DNA of 7,694 nt. Source: PVC group bacterium (lineage in GTDB: Bacteria; Verrucomicrobiota; Kiritimatiellia; CAIKKV01; PXCX01). Positions 6,535-7,694 of the stretch are shown here, piece by piece (position 1 is the first letter of the stretch; every line of letters starts with the position of its first letter). Below the pieces are notes generated by a model. The model saw only the letters and a program-made list of their open reading frames with translations. It searched no databases and had not been told where the DNA came from. The stretch is taken from positions 1 through 7,694 of the forward strand of contig PXCX01000081.1 of NCBI GenBank assembly GCA_003565195.1. The letters are read 5' to 3'. A program made the translations under genes and the position numbers.

Positions 6535-7694
6535 TCATCTACCTCCTGCCACCCGCATCAACGGGGGATGTTTGAGCAACGCGTCGAAAGCGCCGCTCAT
6601 TGTGTCCACCTGGTCGTCATGCCCGATATCTAGACCAAACACTTCTACCTCGTCAAGAAATTTGTCGTTCCAGTTTCCGCGTACCAGTTTGACGTTGCCC
6701 GCCTCGGCCTGACTCGCTGCCGGTGCAGCGCGCACCATCTTCGAGCCGGTGGACGGGACGCCGCGGAAAACATATCCCGGAAGAACGGTGCGGCGGAAAT
6801 AGTCGATCGCCCGCTTGCCCGCGCTGCCGGGCTCCTGCTCCATGTAGACGCAGACCCCGCGCCCGTCGTTATTGGCCGTCTGCTTGACGAGTGCATCGAC
6901 GCCTGCGGCCGTCAACCTTTTGCGCACGACATGCTCGATATAGTAGATGCCTTGCGCGGTGGACATACGCAAGCCGCATGTCCAATCGGGGTCCCTGTTT
7001 CTTTTACTTTCCTCCGTTCCTGCGCAGTCCCAGAACCGCACCCGCCGCGCATTCGACGGAGCCGCATCAACGATCTCGAACCATTCGCGATGGAACATGC
7101 TGCCCTTTTCACGGACTGACCAGTCCCCGTTCATCAGCCGCTCGCGCTCCACTGGGTCTAGGTTCTCCAGTGTCTTGCGGTATTCCGCCTCGTCCAAGTG
7201 CGGGTTGTCGCTGATTTTCGACGGGAGAAATATCCGGCCGGCCACGTTTGAGTCAACAAACCGCGCGCGCACCCAGTCGTGCCCTTCCCCTCCGGGGTTG
7301 GACGCCGTCCGCATTCGGATCGGAACATGCGCCGCCGATTTCAGACGGCGGAGTCGGGAAAAAAGGTATCGGTACTGGCTTTCGCTAAACTGCGTCAACT
7401 CGTCGAAGCCGACAAACTGAAACTCCGACGATTGATAGCGGTATTTCTGCGCCTCACGCTCCAGATAGCCGAAGGTCAGCGTAGCCCCGGAGGGGAATCG
7501 CCATGTATTCGATTGCGCGTGCCAATCCGCGTCTGTCGGTGCGAGTTGTTGCTGCGAGATGTCGAGCAGCGCCCCGGGGAGGGATAAATCGGAGAAGGTC
7601 CGCCGCAGGATTAGCGCAGCGTAACCCGGCTCATCAACGTATTGCAGTGCGGCCAGGAACATGCCGAAACTTTTTCCGCCGCCAGCCGCCCCGC
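6535..7694 (-). CDS. Phage terminase large subunit (N-terminus beyond window)
   Basis: This is the ATPase-nuclease motor that packages phage DNA into the procapsid through the portal and cuts the concatemer. The reading frame stays open to the right edge. The first visible residues, GAAGGGKS, are the Walker A P-loop, so the ATG at 7662 just downstream is internal and the true start lies outside the window. About 385 residues are visible. Numbering from the first one, Walker B is VGFDELTQF (about 94-102, with D97 and E98), and the coupling motif SNPGG is at 131-135. The RNase H-like nuclease carries acidic residues in RFWDCAG (D222), YMEQEPG (E285) and GHDDQVD (D359, D360, D363). This order fits the Terminase_6 type. 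The stop codon is one base before the portal ATG, and the last codons hold the portal ribosome binding site. The small terminase subunit is presumably upstream, out of view. The product call is very secure; the exact subfamily is inference. Confidence 0.96.
   Translation of the reverse strand, partial: GAAGGGKSFGMFLAALQYVDEPGYAALILRRTFSDLSLPGALLDISQQQLAPTDADWHAQSNTWRFPSGATLTFGYLEREAQKYRYQSSEFQFVGFDELTQFSESQYRYLFSRLRRLKSAAHVPIRMRTASNPGGEGHDWVRARFVDSNVAGRIFLPSKISDNPHLDEAEYRKTLENLDPVERERLMNGDWSVREKGSMFHREWFEIVDAAPSNARRVRFWDCAGTEESKRNRDPDWTCGLRMSTAQGIYYIEHVVRKRLTAAGVDALVKQTANNDGRGVCVYMEQEPGSAGKRAIDYFRRTVLPGYVFRGVPSTGSKMVRAAPAASQAEAGNVKLVRGNWNDKFLDEVEVFGLDIGHDDQVDTMSGAFDALLKHPPLMRVAGGR

Noticed and set aside
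1..7694. CRISPR array, tRNA gene, insertion sequence, or phage attachment site
   Set aside because: No regularly spaced repeats, no tRNA-like cloverleaf, no transposase or integrase gene and no terminal repeats were seen; the window is filled by the late operon.

Overview
The window is a block of tailed-phage (Caudovirales-type) head and neck genes, either from a prophage or a phage genome. Every convincing gene lies on the minus strand, so the operon reads from right to left. Genes are packed with 1 to 4 nt overlaps or gaps, almost all have a good Shine-Dalgarno sequence, and no bacterial housekeeping gene is seen. The gene order (terminase, portal, MuF protein, XkdF-type protease, capsid, connector, gp10-like protein) matches the PBSX/skin-like class of phages, many of which are myoviruses. 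The DNA looks moderately GC-rich by eye. The host cannot be named from the sequence; a Gram-negative bacterium is only a guess.

Layout in transcription order. The C-terminal part of the large terminase enters at the right edge; its Walker A motif is the first thing visible. It is followed by the portal (6533-5088), an SPP1 gp7/MuF-type head morphogenesis protein (5091-4243), an AT-rich gap with a candidate internal promoter, a fused XkdF-like protease plus scaffold-like protein (4157-3228), and the HK97-fold major capsid protein (about 3195-2248). A strong RNA hairpin lies in the 71-nt gap after the capsid gene. Then come a small head-tail connector (2176-1805), two different GT-A type glycosyltransferase-like genes (1803-967 and 970-242), and the start of an HK97 gp10-like neck/tail gene that runs off the left edge.

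How the genes work together. Portal, MuF protein, scaffold and capsid protein build the procapsid. The protease removes the scaffold during maturation. Terminase fills the head with DNA through the portal, and the connector and gp10-like proteins join head to tail. The two glycosyltransferases are the accessory cargo. They sit, translationally coupled, where a head-closure gene would usually be, and they have no visible membrane segments. A soluble two-step sugar modification of a virion or other cytoplasmic target is therefore a reasonable hypothesis.

Most worth a second look: the glycosyltransferase pair inside the neck operon; a very good in-frame internal start that would make a separate scaffold of about 102 residues from the protease gene; the capsid-distal hairpin, which pairs perfectly only as minus-strand RNA; and the promoter-like AT-rich gap upstream of the protease-capsid pair.
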